The notes below the pieces were generated by a model. The model did no database searches and had not been told where the DNA came from. It saw nothing but the letters and a program-made list of their open reading frames with translations. A program made the translations under genes and the position numbers. Below, in pieces: positions 7,316-14,562 of a DNA stretch of 21,409 nt; positions within the stretch are counted from its first letter, which is position 1; each line of letters starts with the position of its first letter. The stretch comes from an uncultured Eubacterium sp. (lineage in GTDB: Bacteria; Bacillota; Clostridia; Peptostreptococcales; Anaerovoracaceae), in NCBI GenBank assembly GCA_900551775.1, contig URXI01000038.1, forward strand, positions 1 through 21,409, read 5' to 3'.

Positions 7316-7463
7316 GCAGTCTCTTCTGGGAGGCAAAATAGCTCAAATTTGACAGGATAAAGCATAAAAACATGTTTCAATACGGAAGTTTCCTACTATA
7401 TATGTTTCTAGTCCATATGCATTTTTACAATTTATGGTTAATCATCCAAAAAAAGGATTATAT

Positions 7464-7524
7464 TTTTAAAAAAAGTGCCTGAACTAATCAAAAATCGAGC
7501 ATTTATGGCGAATTACCTGGTTCA
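7464..7524 (+). repeat. Dispersed ~65-bp repeat, copy B
   Basis: From AAAGTGCCT to TGGTTCA this copy matches copy C at 41 of 53 positions without gaps, in the same orientation. The upstream TTAAATTCGG part is not conserved. Arms AAGTGC/GCATTT can form a short stem with one G-U pair. Confidence 0.65.
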
Positions 7525-7546
7525 TATGCATTTAGCTTATCCGTTT

Positions 7547-7590
7547 TTTCATGCCTTTGCCGCGTTTGGAATCCCGGCAATTGCATGAAA
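7547..7590. repeat. Long imperfect inverted repeat
   Basis: TTTCATGC, a 2-nt internal mismatch, TTGCCG, a 12-nt loop, CGGCAA, a 2-nt mismatch, GCATGAAA: 14 paired positions in total. One arm (AATCCC-CGGCAA-GCATGAA) recurs as AATCCCACGGCAAACGCATGAA near 7205-7226 in two parts. No T-run follows, so it is not a standard terminator. Confidence 0.6.
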
Positions 7591-7961
7591 GGCGGATGCC
7601 GAACGATACCGGTCCGTCTGCTGTAGAAATTTTACTATCAGAGGGCTTTTTTATAAAAATGAGTATAAAAACTTCCAGAATATCCCCTAAAAAGACTCAT
7701 TCCAGGTCGATAACAGCCAAAAACATCCATTTTATACCAAATAATTATACTTAATTTTAAAAAAGTAACGCTATATAGTAAAAACTATATTCGTAGACAA
7801 TTGGAGCGGTTGTCGTTTGTTTCCTCTGACATAGAAATGAAGATTTGTTACTTTAATACCGCAAGGTTTTTCTCCGCTATTTTTTGTCGTAATTATGTGC
7901 ACGTCCCCTTAAATTAAAATGAGCGTATTTAAAACAGCCAGTTTTAGCGGTTTCAGCACAC

Positions 7962-7990
7962 TTGATAAAAAAAATATTATGCTATATTCT
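7962..7990 (+). promoter_or_regulatory. Promoter of the secreted-protein gene
   Basis: -35 TTGATA (7962-7967), a 17-nt spacer and -10 TATTCT (7985-7990). A transcript starting near 7997 excludes the upstream in-frame ATG at 7919 and supports ATG 8051 as the start. Confidence 0.5.
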
Positions 7991-8050
7991 CATACAGAAT
8001 GTAATTTTGTTTGTTATCACTTTAATGAGAGAAATAGAAGGAGAAGTAAA

Positions 8051-8479
8051 ATGAGAAAAAAGACACTGTGTTTATTACTTGTACTCGTTTTGACTATGGG
8101 ACTCACCGCAACGTTTAGTTTTGCAGATAGTATTGGTAATGGGGATGCCAGTACATATGCAACAGATATAGTTTCTTTTGCAACGAAGAGATCTAGTGAT
8201 ACTAAAGCATCTGCCTCTGTTATGGTTCAATTTTCAAGAACTGCTGATGATTATGTCGTTGCAATTGTTTTGCAAAAGAAGACAAGCAACGGATGGGTGA
8301 CTGCAACAGACGTTTCCAACAGTGTTCATTATTATAGAGGGACTAATAAAAATAGTATAATGACATATGACTCTTGGACCGTCAAAAAAAGTGTTGTTTA
8401 CAGGATAAAATGTGTAAGCACTGATAAATATGATAGCGGATTAACATTTACAGACACAAATTACTCAGATCCATTTTAG
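8051..8479 (+). CDS. Small secreted protein of unknown function
   Basis: A 142-residue protein that I do not recognise with certainty. ATG 8051 has a good SD (AGAAGGAGA). Residues 1-25 form a classic Sec signal peptide: MRKK, then a leucine/valine-rich core, then a predicted cleavage after FSFA. The mature part (about 117 residues) is rich in Ser, Thr, Asp and Tyr with alternating hydrophobic residues (VMVQFSRTADDYVVAIVLQK), as in a small extracellular beta-sandwich. It has three cysteines in all, only one of them in the mature part, so no disulfide is expected. Base composition is more A+T-rich than the operons to the right, which hints at transfer. It ends 27 bp from the convergent anti-sigma gene, so it may be a target of that sigma factor (inference). 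A link to the DUF6147 family is possible but unproven. Confidence 0.75.
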   Translation: MRKKTLCLLLVLVLTMGLTATFSFADSIGNGDASTYATDIVSFATKRSSDTKASASVMVQFSRTADDYVVAIVLQKKTSNGWVTATDVSNSVHYYRGTNKNSIMTYDSWTVKKSVVYRIKCVSTDKYDSGLTFTDTNYSDPF

Positions 8480-8482
8480 TGA

Positions 8483-8500
8483 GGGGGGGGGACTCCCCCC
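8483..8500. terminator. G9/C6 hairpin between convergent genes
   Basis: Nine G (8483-8491), ACT, then six C (8495-8500) can form a very stable short hairpin, followed on the plus strand by A+T-rich sequence with a moderate T-run. It lies 3 bp past the secreted-protein stop and 6 bp from the stop of the convergent gene. The G9 tract is a likely slippage site. Confidence 0.6.
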
Positions 8501-8506
8501 ATTAAT

Positions 8507-9232
8507 TTATTTTATGTTATTTAATATTTTAATTAACTCTTCATCTGATATACATCCTAATATGTAAAAAGTTCCTTTTTGAGATTCACAAGCTGCTGTA
8601 ATATTTACATCTTCCATGACTAATATATTCCCTAAATCACACTCTAACTTCCTATCATATCTGCTGAATATAGTGGTATCTGCCCCTGTAATTTGTTTGA
8701 TTTCCAATTGATTTTTATTATTGGTATATAGATACGAATAATTATCCATTATGTCACTGTCTTTAACTGTCAATGATTTAAATTTATACCCGTCTGGTAT
8801 GTATTGAGGCTCAAACAATTTGGGATATTTCTTTTTTATAGATTCAACATCGTCAAGAGATGTGCACTGCACTTCTCTTACACCTGTATTTTCTCCCACG
8901 CCCTCTTCACTCGGTTTCACTACCGCATTATTCCCTTCTTCGGTCACTTTGTTGTCGTTTTTCCCTGCTGTGGCGATGGAATCGTCGGGATCAAACATCA
9001 ATTTAAGGCTGAAGGTCCCGAGGCAAAGAATAACAAAACAGCTTGCGACGGCGAGGATCCGTTTTACCTTTGCTCTCCGTCTCTGTCGGTCTTCTTCTAC
9101 CCACGCTTCCAGCTGGGCCAGATCCAGTCTTTCCTTTCGCGACTGATTCCTCAGCGCTTCTCCAATCCTCTGTTTTATTAACTCATCATAATAAGAATCA
9201 TCTCGCGGCTCATTGTGCTTCTTCTCCATCAT
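8507..9232 (-). CDS. Membrane anti-sigma factor with DUF4367-like C-terminus
   Basis: The protein is 241 residues from ATG 9232 (a TTG at 9256 would add eight). The cytoplasmic part (1-57) is charged and helical, as in anti-sigma domains. One membrane helix spans about 58-80. The outer part has an acidic, Gly/Asn-rich linker followed by a domain with PQYIPDGYKFKSLTVKD and the ending ILGCISDEELIKILNNIK, which is typical of DUF4367-type domains. It overlaps the sigma gene by 23 bp with an SD (AAAGGGG) inside it, so the two are translated together. The expected role is to hold the sigma factor at the membrane until an envelope signal releases it. The family role is well known; the signal is unknown. 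Confidence 0.8.
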   Translation of the reverse strand: MMEKKHNEPRDDSYYDELIKQRIGEALRNQSRKERLDLAQLEAWVEEDRQRRRAKVKRILAVASCFVILCLGTFSLKLMFDPDDSIATAGKNDNKVTEEGNNAVVKPSEEGVGENTGVREVQCTSLDDVESIKKKYPKLFEPQYIPDGYKFKSLTVKDSDIMDNYSYLYTNNKNQLEIKQITGADTTIFSRYDRKLECDLGNILVMEDVNITAACESQKGTFYILGCISDEELIKILNNIK

Positions 9233-9773
9233 GCTTTCTGTAACCCCTTTCCTCAATCATCACTTTCAGCTTTTTAAATGCTCTGCGTTCAATGGTCTTT
9301 ACTGTATTATACTTCATATTCAGCAAATCCGATATCTCTTTTAAGTTAAAACCCATTTCAAATCTAAGCTTGATAATATATGGTGCAGGTGCTTTCAGGC
9401 TGTTGATCATTTCACAAAGTTCTTCATCAGTCAGACAATTATCCATCGCTCTCCAAACATAACTGTCCTCTTCAGACTCGATGCCCGGTTCACCGTAGTA
9501 GTCGGGATAAGATATTTCCTTTTCAAAACGGATTCGATGCGCTTTGCCAAATAAAATCATTTTGCGGTACGAAATCCGATATAGCCATGCATTGAGCCGT
9601 TCCATGTCATTTAGTTTATGTATATTGATGTATGCTGTCACGAATATTTCTTGAATTAAATCTTCTCTATAACTTTCTGGAACTCCCAGGTTAGCGACAA
9701 AGTCTTTGATTAGAATGTATTTTTCGCACAAGATGTCATGCCGCTTGACCAGCTCTTCTGTTGCTAACTTCAT
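9210..9773 (-). CDS. ECF-like RNA polymerase sigma factor
   Basis: A 187-residue sigma-70 family protein. The region 2-like part covers about 10-75 (EDLIQEIFVTAYINIHKL, RLNAWLYRISYRKMI), and the region 4 helix-turn-helix covers about 120-178 (FNLKEISDLLNMKYNTVKTIERRAFKKLK). There is no region 1 or 3, as in extracytoplasmic-function sigma factors. It starts in the 4-bp ATGA overlap with the upstream XRE gene and overlaps the anti-sigma gene at its end. The trio should be one regulated unit, with the sigma factor controlling its own operon and perhaps the nearby secreted protein (inference). I cannot assign it to a named subgroup. Confidence 0.9.
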   Translation of the reverse strand: MKLATEELVKRHDILCEKYILIKDFVANLGVPESYREDLIQEIFVTAYINIHKLNDMERLNAWLYRISYRKMILFGKAHRIRFEKEISYPDYYGEPGIESEEDSYVWRAMDNCLTDEELCEMINSLKAPAPYIIKLRFEMGFNLKEISDLLNMKYNTVKTIERRAFKKLKVMIEERGYRKHDGEEAQ

Positions 9774-10141
9774 CTCTGCTTAATTGCCTCTACATAAAAT
9801 CTGGCAATCTGCTCCATACACTTCAACTGCTGTGTATTGCAAATCTTCAGCGGTTCAAGGATTTCTTCTTTCAATCGATCCTTTTCCACATCGACAGTAT
9901 TGCCATACCTTTTGCCGGCTAAAATGTAGTCCGCTGAGACTTCAAGAATTTGTGACAACATATACAACTTTCGAATTGATACGCCCTTTTCACCATATTC
10001 TATATCCGCTATAAATTTGCTCGACACACCCAGATAACCTGCAAGGTCCTCTCTCGTATAATCCAAAAACTCTCTCTGTCTTCTGATTCTACGACCCATC
10101 TCAATTTGGTCAAGATCTTTTAATTCAAATTCGCTTTTCAC
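9770..10141 (-). CDS. XRE-family transcriptional regulator (operon leader)
   Basis: A 123-residue protein with an N-terminal Cro/CI-type helix-turn-helix at about 15-70 (GRRIRRQREFLDYTREDLAGYLGVSSKFIADIEYGEKGVSI...ADYILAG). A helical C-terminal part of about 45 residues may dimerise. The start is GTG 10141 with a strong SD (AGGGGGA). The stop overlaps the sigma-factor start by 4 bp. It likely controls the shared promoter region with the divergent XRE gene. Having a repressor-type gene lead an ECF sigma/anti-sigma pair means a second input to the operon. Confidence 0.88.
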   Translation of the reverse strand: MKSEFELKDLDQIEMGRRIRRQREFLDYTREDLAGYLGVSSKFIADIEYGEKGVSIRKLYMLSQILEVSADYILAGKRYGNTVDVEKDRLKEEILEPLKICNTQQLKCMEQIARFYVEAIKQR

Positions 10142-10207
10142 TTGATTTCCCCCTAATCGTTTGCAATCACTATTAGTTTATGTGTAGTTTCGCGTCTTTT
10201 AAATAAA

Positions 10208-10236
10208 CCTATAGGGGATATTACTACAACTGTAAA
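10208..10236 (-). promoter_or_regulatory. Promoter of the XRE-sigma-anti-sigma operon
   Basis: On the minus strand, -35 TTTACA (10231-10236), a 17-nt spacer and -10 TATAGG (10208-10213), giving a leader of about 60 nt before GTG 10141. It looks like a housekeeping promoter. I could not identify a separate ECF-type promoter by eye. Confidence 0.5.
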
Positions 10237-10247
10237 GGGAAATTTTG

Positions 10248-10309
10248 CGAAAAATCGACTTTTTTCGAAAAAAAATTACAAAAGCTGAAACTTTTTCGAT
10301 TTTAAATCG
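10248..10309. promoter_or_regulatory. Cluster of A/T palindromes between divergent XRE genes
   Basis: Three dyads: CGAAAAA/TTTTTCG with 6-nt spacing (10248-10267), the perfect 14-mer TTTTTTCGAAAAAA (10260-10273), and CGATTT-T-AAATCG (10297-10309). They lie upstream of the probable -35 regions of both divergent units. Candidate operators for one or both XRE proteins (inference). Confidence 0.5.
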
Positions 10310-10373
10310 CTCTATATTATATGTGTGGGGTTTTGTGTCGAAATAAGAATGGATTAACTAGGAGGATGATGTA

Positions 10374-10766
10374 TTGAAAATAGAAACACAGATGCAAGTG
10401 GCAAAGAACATGAGATATTTGAGGAGCGTCTTCGGATATACGCAATCAGAAGTTGCAGACGGGATCCACATGTGTCGAAGTACTTATGCACTTTATGAAC
10501 TGGGAAGAAAAATCCCAGGCGCGGATACGATTGTAGATTTGGCTGACTTCTATCATGTCAGAGTAGATACGATATTGCAGTCGGAAGGAACAAAACTTTT
10601 GACTGATGTCATCTTTTCTGATAAATGCAAGGATCAATCAGTATCACTGGTTGATATATTTTATCAACTTTCACCCTATGCTCAAGGGTGTCTGATGGAA
10701 AGAGCAGTAACACTGCTCGAACAGGAAAGCGCTGAGGGAATACCAAATGTGATTCCTGTAGCATAA
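10374..10766 (+). CDS. XRE-family transcriptional regulator (divergent)
   Basis: A 130-residue protein with an N-terminal helix-turn-helix at about 7-65 (AKNMRYLRSVFGYTQSEVADGIHMCRSTYALYELGRKIPGADTIVDLADFYHV in two parts). A helical tail ends in a Ser/Glu-rich stretch. The start is a TTG at 10374, 8 nt after a perfect AGGAGG; the ATGs between them are out of frame and hit a stop after three codons. It is divergent from the XRE-sigma operon across a 232-bp palindrome-rich gap and has its own terminator. Target genes unknown. Confidence 0.85.
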   Translation: MKIETQMQVAKNMRYLRSVFGYTQSEVADGIHMCRSTYALYELGRKIPGADTIVDLADFYHVRVDTILQSEGTKLLTDVIFSDKCKDQSVSLVDIFYQLSPYAQGCLMERAVTLLEQESAEGIPNVIPVA

Positions 10767-10806
10767 AGCGTTCATAAATACTACAAATTAAACGACCCAC
10801 ACATCC

Positions 10807-10834
10807 GGGGCGGCCATATGCAGTTGGCCGTCCC
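10807..10834 (+). terminator. Terminator of the divergent XRE gene
   Basis: A 10-bp stem GGGGCGGCCA/TGGCCGTCCC (one G-U pair) with an 8-nt loop, followed by TTTTATTTTAT. Confidence 0.88.
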
Positions 10835-10861
10835 TTTTATTTTATCAAATACAAATAAAAA

Positions 10862-10881
10862 CCCCACACTGGCGTGCGGGG
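10862..10881 (-). terminator. Terminator of the hslO-clc operon
   Basis: On the minus strand, CCCCGCAC-GCCA-GTGTGGGG (8-bp stem, one G-U pair, 4-nt loop), followed by TTTTTATTTG. It lies 11 bp after the ClC stop and closes the six-gene operon. Confidence 0.85.
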
Positions 10882-10892
10882 CTGGACCAAAA

Positions 10893-12458
10893 TCACTGTC
10901 TGATACTTTTACAGATATTATTTAATTTTTCTTCTACCACTTTGACGAAAGACTGGGAGCAGAGCAGGATCAGCCTGTCTCCTCCTTTCAATACCGTACT
11001 GCCACTGGGAACGATTTCCCGTTTGTCCCTCTGCACCGAGACGACCAGGCAGCCCGGCGGAAGCAGCATCTCTTCTATCTTCTCACCGTCCATGGGGCTG
11101 CCGATATATACGTCGCTTTCCAGCAGCACCTTGTGGCTCCTCGTCTCCTCTGTGGTGCCGTAATCAGAGTCTTTGGAGAGCATGCGGTACAGCAGCTGGT
11201 CATAAATCGGCTGGCCTTTGAGAATGTCTGCCACCAGATAGGAGACCAGGGCGACAATGGACAGGGATAGAAAATTCTTGAAATCCCCTGTCATTTCCGT
11301 AATCAGCAGCACCCCCGTAATCGGTGCCCTGACGATAGCGGTAAAATATCCCGCCATTCCGAGAATGACGAAATTTGCCAAATAGAGGTCTCCATATCCG
11401 GCAAGACCGCCCACTCCATCCGCAAAGAGTCCGCCGGTAATCGCGCCCAGGACCAATAGCGGCAGGAAAATACCACCCGGTACGCCCGATCCAAAACTGA
11501 TAATCGAGAAGAAAAACTTTGCCGCCAGCAACACCAGCAGCGCCTTGAGCGCAAAATCCCCTCTCGCCACTTCGGCCACAAGATCATGTCCGCTGCCCAA
11601 AACGACAGGGTAGACGGCAGCCAGAGCGGCGACGCATACAAAAGGCACAGCGACCCGCATAAACTTGCACGGCAGCTTATCGTAGAGGTCCTGAACCACC
11701 GCCGTCATCCAGTTGTAGAACACGCCAAATACTCCCAGCACAATACCCAGGAGAATGACCATCCAGTAGCGAGACAGCGGCAGCCTTCCTGCAACGTGAA
11801 GCCCGAAGACAGGGCTGAGACCGAAAATATACGATGATACGAAGTCCGATGTCACAGAAGCAGCCATGGTCGAAAGCAAAATATCCGTCGAGAAGTTTTT
11901 ATGTAACTCTTCGAGAGAAAAGACAACCCCTGCCAGAGGCGCGCTGAAAGCCCCGGCAAGACCGGCTCCGGCGCCGCAGGTCATGAGCATCTTTTCTTCC
12001 GTTCTCAGTTTGTTAGTAAGCCTGGAGAAGCCCTTCCCCACCATGGCGCCCAGCTGAATGCTGGGACCTTCGCGCCCCAGAGAAAGCCCTGCGCCGATGG
12101 CGCCGATGCCTCCGGCAAACTTTGCCAGGATGATCTGCCACCAGTTCTGTTCAATCTGCCCTTTCAGTTCACCTTTGACCTGGGGAATTCCCGATCCACC
12201 CGCCAGAGGAACCTTCCGGCCGCAATAACATACGACCAGGTAAGCGGAGAACAGCGCCGCCAAAGCCAGTGCCAGCATCATCCCGCCCGTCTTCGCTCCA
12301 TCGAGAACAGAGCCTCTGAGAGACTCTGCTTTTTCTAATCCCAGGCGGAAGACAGAAACCACCAGGCCTGTGAGAAACCCGACGCCGATGCCTTCCAGGA
12401 TCATCCTATATTGATTTGTCGAAAATCGTTCAAGGGTTAATTTTGTCTTATTTTTCAT
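10893..12458 (-). CDS. ClC-type H+/Cl- exchange transporter with TrkA-C domain
   Basis: A 521-residue membrane protein of the ClC family with all anion-pathway motifs: GSGIPQ (88-93), GREGPSIQLGA (128-138, gating Glu130) and GSGVPGGIFLP (323-333). The inner proton glutamate is present in FSLEELHK (183-184), and a tyrosine equivalent to the central anion ligand is likely in QPIYDQLL. This points to a proton-coupled antiporter rather than a channel. Residues from about 440 on form a cytoplasmic TrkA-C-like domain (VYIGSPMDGEKIEEMLLPPGCLVVSV, LKGGDRLILLC). The gene starts 6 bp after the UPF0371 stop without a clear SD, so it probably depends on reinitiation. Role: acid or halide homeostasis; the exact anion cannot be told by sequence alone. 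Confidence 0.94.
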   Translation of the reverse strand: MKNKTKLTLERFSTNQYRMILEGIGVGFLTGLVVSVFRLGLEKAESLRGSVLDGAKTGGMMLALALAALFSAYLVVCYCGRKVPLAGGSGIPQVKGELKGQIEQNWWQIILAKFAGGIGAIGAGLSLGREGPSIQLGAMVGKGFSRLTNKLRTEEKMLMTCGAGAGLAGAFSAPLAGVVFSLEELHKNFSTDILLSTMAASVTSDFVSSYIFGLSPVFGLHVAGRLPLSRYWMVILLGIVLGVFGVFYNWMTAVVQDLYDKLPCKFMRVAVPFVCVAALAAVYPVVLGSGHDLVAEVARGDFALKALLVLLAAKFFFSIISFGSGVPGGIFLPLLVLGAITGGLFADGVGGLAGYGDLYLANFVILGMAGYFTAIVRAPITGVLLITEMTGDFKNFLSLSIVALVSYLVADILKGQPIYDQLLYRMLSKDSDYGTTEETRSHKVLLESDVYIGSPMDGEKIEEMLLPPGCLVVSVQRDKREIVPSGSTVLKGGDRLILLCSQSFVKVVEEKLNNICKSIRQ

Positions 12459-12464
12459 CTTTCA

Positions 12465-13979
12465 TTAATTATTATATAAGTTGGTAGTTACATATTCCGG
12501 ATCGGAGGTGACGTCGATGCCCAAAGCGCGCAGAGTCTGCTCGTCTCTGTCGCTGAGGATTGCCGTACAATGGGCTCTGCAGCCCTTCAGAAGAGGCAGC
12601 TTGCTGATCGCCACATAAGCCGACGGATTCTGTGTACCAGAAATAGTCAGCGCCATCAGCACCTCTTCACAGTTCAGGCTTGTCCGATCGGATTCCAGAT
12701 AATTGATCTTCAATTTCTGCGTCGATTCCAACACCTGCGGCGTGATGATCAGCATGTCGTCGGCAATGCCGGAAAGCTTCTTGATTGCGTTGAGAACGGC
12801 GGCGGCTGCTGCAACCATTCTGCGGGAACTCCTGCCCGTAATGATGGTTCCGTCTGGCATTTCGATGGCCATGACCACCACATTCTCATAGCGCTCATCG
12901 CAGTCCCGCTTCTTGTCAGCATAATCTCTGGCCGGCTGCACCACCTTTCGGTCGCTGACGTCCTTGCCGACTTCCTTCATCAGCAGCTTTGCCCGTTCCA
13001 AAGAGCCTTCTGATATCTTGCCCTTTTTATAGTCGCACTCTGCGATGAGATATCTGCGGATGATCTCCTGACAGGCCGCCTCCTGACAGGCTTCGTCGTC
13101 GACGATGGCAAAGCCAACCCGGTTGACGCCCATATCCGTAGGAGATTTGTACTCAGACTCCTCTCCTGTAATTTTTTCGATAATCCGCTTCACCACGGGG
13201 AAAACTTCCAGGTCGCGGTTATAATTGACAGCCCTCTCCCCATAAGCCTCCAAATGAAAAGAGTCGATCATGTTGACGTCTTTCAGATCCGCCGTAGCCG
13301 CCTCATAGGCAATGTTGACCGGATGTTTCAGAGACAGGTTCCAGATGGGGAACGTCTCGAACTTGGCGTATCTCGCCTTGGTTCCCCGCTTAAAATCATG
13401 ATAAAGCTGTGAAAGGCTGGTCGCCAGCTTTCCGCTGCCGCCGCCCGGTCCGGTGACCACCACCAGCGGTTTTGATACTTCGATGTACGGATTGGCGCCA
13501 TAGCCCTCGTCACTGACGATGGTGTCCACATCTGTCGGATAACCTTTGGTAAATCTGTGTTTGTAAGTTTTGATACCTCTGCGCTCCAGCTTGTTGATGA
13601 ACATATTGACCGCAGCTACATCCTCGTACCTGGTGACGACCACACTGTTAATCTTGAGGTCATAACGTCTGAACGTGTCTATGAGCCGCAGAACCTCCAG
13701 ATCGTAGGTGATGCCAAAATCATGGCGCGTCTTGTTGGTCGTAATATCGCCAGCATAAATGCAGATGATGATTTCTACCTTTTCCTTCAGCTTCTGCAAG
13801 AGCTCGATCTTCGCATTTTCATCAAATCCTGGAAGAACTCTCATGGCGTGTTTGTCGTGAACCAGTTTGCCGCCGAATTCCAGATACAGCCGCTCTGCAT
13901 TTCCCTGGTTAATCCTCTCCAAAATAAACTTAGATTGTTCCTCTATGTATTTCTCCGCATCAAAACCTTTTTTCAACAT
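12465..13979 (-). CDS. DUF1846 / UPF0371 family protein
   Basis: A 504-residue cytoplasmic protein of the DUF1846 (UPF0371) family, found widely in Firmicutes and Actinobacteria. Its function is not known to me. ATG 13979 with the SD GGGAGG is preferred over an upstream start at 14021. Visible signatures are HDKHAMRVLPGF (41-52), CIYAGDITTNKTRHDFGITYD (two parts, 73-93), and a glycine-rich loop VVTGPGGGSGKLATSLSQLYHD (174-195) that looks like a nucleotide-binding P-loop. Also visible are PTDMGVNRVGFAI and, near the end, TEVL-like ATP/NAD-fold segments. It lies fifth in the hslO operon, 19 bp after the small membrane peptide and 6 bp before clc. The P-loop reading is inference. Confidence 0.92.
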   Translation of the reverse strand: MLKKGFDAEKYIEEQSKFILERINQGNAERLYLEFGGKLVHDKHAMRVLPGFDENAKIELLQKLKEKVEIIICIYAGDITTNKTRHDFGITYDLEVLRLIDTFRRYDLKINSVVVTRYEDVAAVNMFINKLERRGIKTYKHRFTKGYPTDVDTIVSDEGYGANPYIEVSKPLVVVTGPGGGSGKLATSLSQLYHDFKRGTKARYAKFETFPIWNLSLKHPVNIAYEAATADLKDVNMIDSFHLEAYGERAVNYNRDLEVFPVVKRIIEKITGEESEYKSPTDMGVNRVGFAIVDDEACQEAACQEIIRRYLIAECDYKKGKISEGSLERAKLLMKEVGKDVSDRKVVQPARDYADKKRDCDERYENVVVMAIEMPDGTIITGRSSRRMVAAAAAVLNAIKKLSGIADDMLIITPQVLESTQKLKINYLESDRTSLNCEEVLMALTISGTQNPSAYVAISKLPLLKGCRAHCTAILSDRDEQTLRALGIDVTSDPEYVTTNLYNN

Positions 13980-13998
13980 GATTCCTCCCATTGTAATT

Positions 13999-14100
13999 TT
14001 ATACTGACAGCTGCATCGCAAAAATAATCGTCGGTATGATCATAGCCACGATAATTGTAACTACGATAACCTGTGCAATCCGTCTTTTCTTTTTGTCCAT
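13999..14100 (-). CDS. 33-residue single-pass membrane peptide
   Basis: A small gene with ATG 14100, TAA at 13999-14001 and a strong SD (AGGGGAGG) 7 nt before the ATG. The peptide begins MDKKKRRIAQ, followed by a hydrophobic stretch of about 20 residues (VIVVTIIVAMIIPTIIFAM) and ends QLSV. The positive-inside pattern predicts a cytoplasmic N-terminus. It lies between ywiB and UPF0371 with gaps of 33 and 19 bp, so it is part of the operon. It resembles in layout the tiny basic-plus-one-helix proteins such as DUF4044 members, but I cannot assign it. Function unknown. Confidence 0.75.
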   Translation of the reverse strand: MDKKKRRIAQVIVVTIIVAMIIPTIIFAMQLSV

Positions 14101-14133
14101 TTTGTTTACCTCCCCTGTTTCCACTAGCCTTGT

Positions 14134-14562
14134 CTACTGCATGACCTCAATCTTTAATCTATTTCTACCTTCCGCCATCCCATTGAGGCTGACATGATAG
14201 TCGATATGAATGTCTCCAAACCCTTCTTCTGAGAGATTGTTGACCACATCGTTGGTCAACACCTCCATATCCAGATTGCCATATGGCGTATGGTACTTGC
14301 TGTTGAAGCGTTTACCCTTTTCGAAGATGAATTCCATCCCAAAACCCACTTCGCTGCCTATTCTCTTCATGCGAATGCAGTCCCCGGTCAGCTTGAGTGT
14401 CGTCTTGCAGCCCGGAAATCCAGAAAACTCACTCTCGTCATAAATCAGATATGTCGCATCCCCTTTTTCGTAGAGTTTTCCTTCTGTGATGAATTCCATC
14501 TGATCTTCTGCATTGTCCCCGGCAAATTGCTTACCGGTTATTTTTAGCATGATATCTTTCAT
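14134..14562 (-). CDS. ywiB: DUF1934 family protein (YwiB-like)
   Basis: A 142-residue cytoplasmic protein matching the DUF1934 beta-barrel family (B. subtilis YwiB), of unknown function. Typical features are the N-terminal strand MLKITGKQ, the segment GDATYLIYDESEFSGFPGCKTTLKL (two halves, 34-58), the residues GMEFIFEKGKRFNSKYHTPYG (75-95), and the final strand IDYHVSLNG. The start is ambiguous: ATG 14562 overlaps ddl by 32 bp, and ATG 14550 (MLKITG) overlaps by 20 bp. Neither has a strong SD, so translational coupling with ddl is likely. It is third in the operon. Confidence 0.82.
   Translation of the reverse strand: MKDIMLKITGKQFAGDNAEDQMEFITEGKLYEKGDATYLIYDESEFSGFPGCKTTLKLTGDCIRMKRIGSEVGFGMEFIFEKGKRFNSKYHTPYGNLDMEVLTNDVVNNLSEEGFGDIHIDYHVSLNGMAEGRNRLKIEVMQ

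Larger units (their letters stand above)
7191..7961. other. Gene-free A+T-rich stretch with repeats
   Basis: About 770 bp with no convincing gene. The open frames (for example an ATG at 7551 for 67 codons and one at 7838 for 26 codons) lack ribosome binding sites and protein-like composition. It holds two copies of a degenerate repeat (7250-7315 and 7464-7524) and a long hairpin (7547-7590). It also has a partial copy of one hairpin arm near 7204-7221 and a small dyad GACAA/TTGTC near 7797-7815. The stretch may be decayed mobile DNA or may encode an RNA. Confidence 0.6.

Noticed and set aside
7551..7754. 67-codon plus-strand open frame
   Set aside because: Its start lies inside the long hairpin, there is no SD, and the composition is unlike a protein.
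7838..7918. 26-codon plus-strand frame before the secreted-protein gene
   Set aside because: No SD and no recognisable feature.
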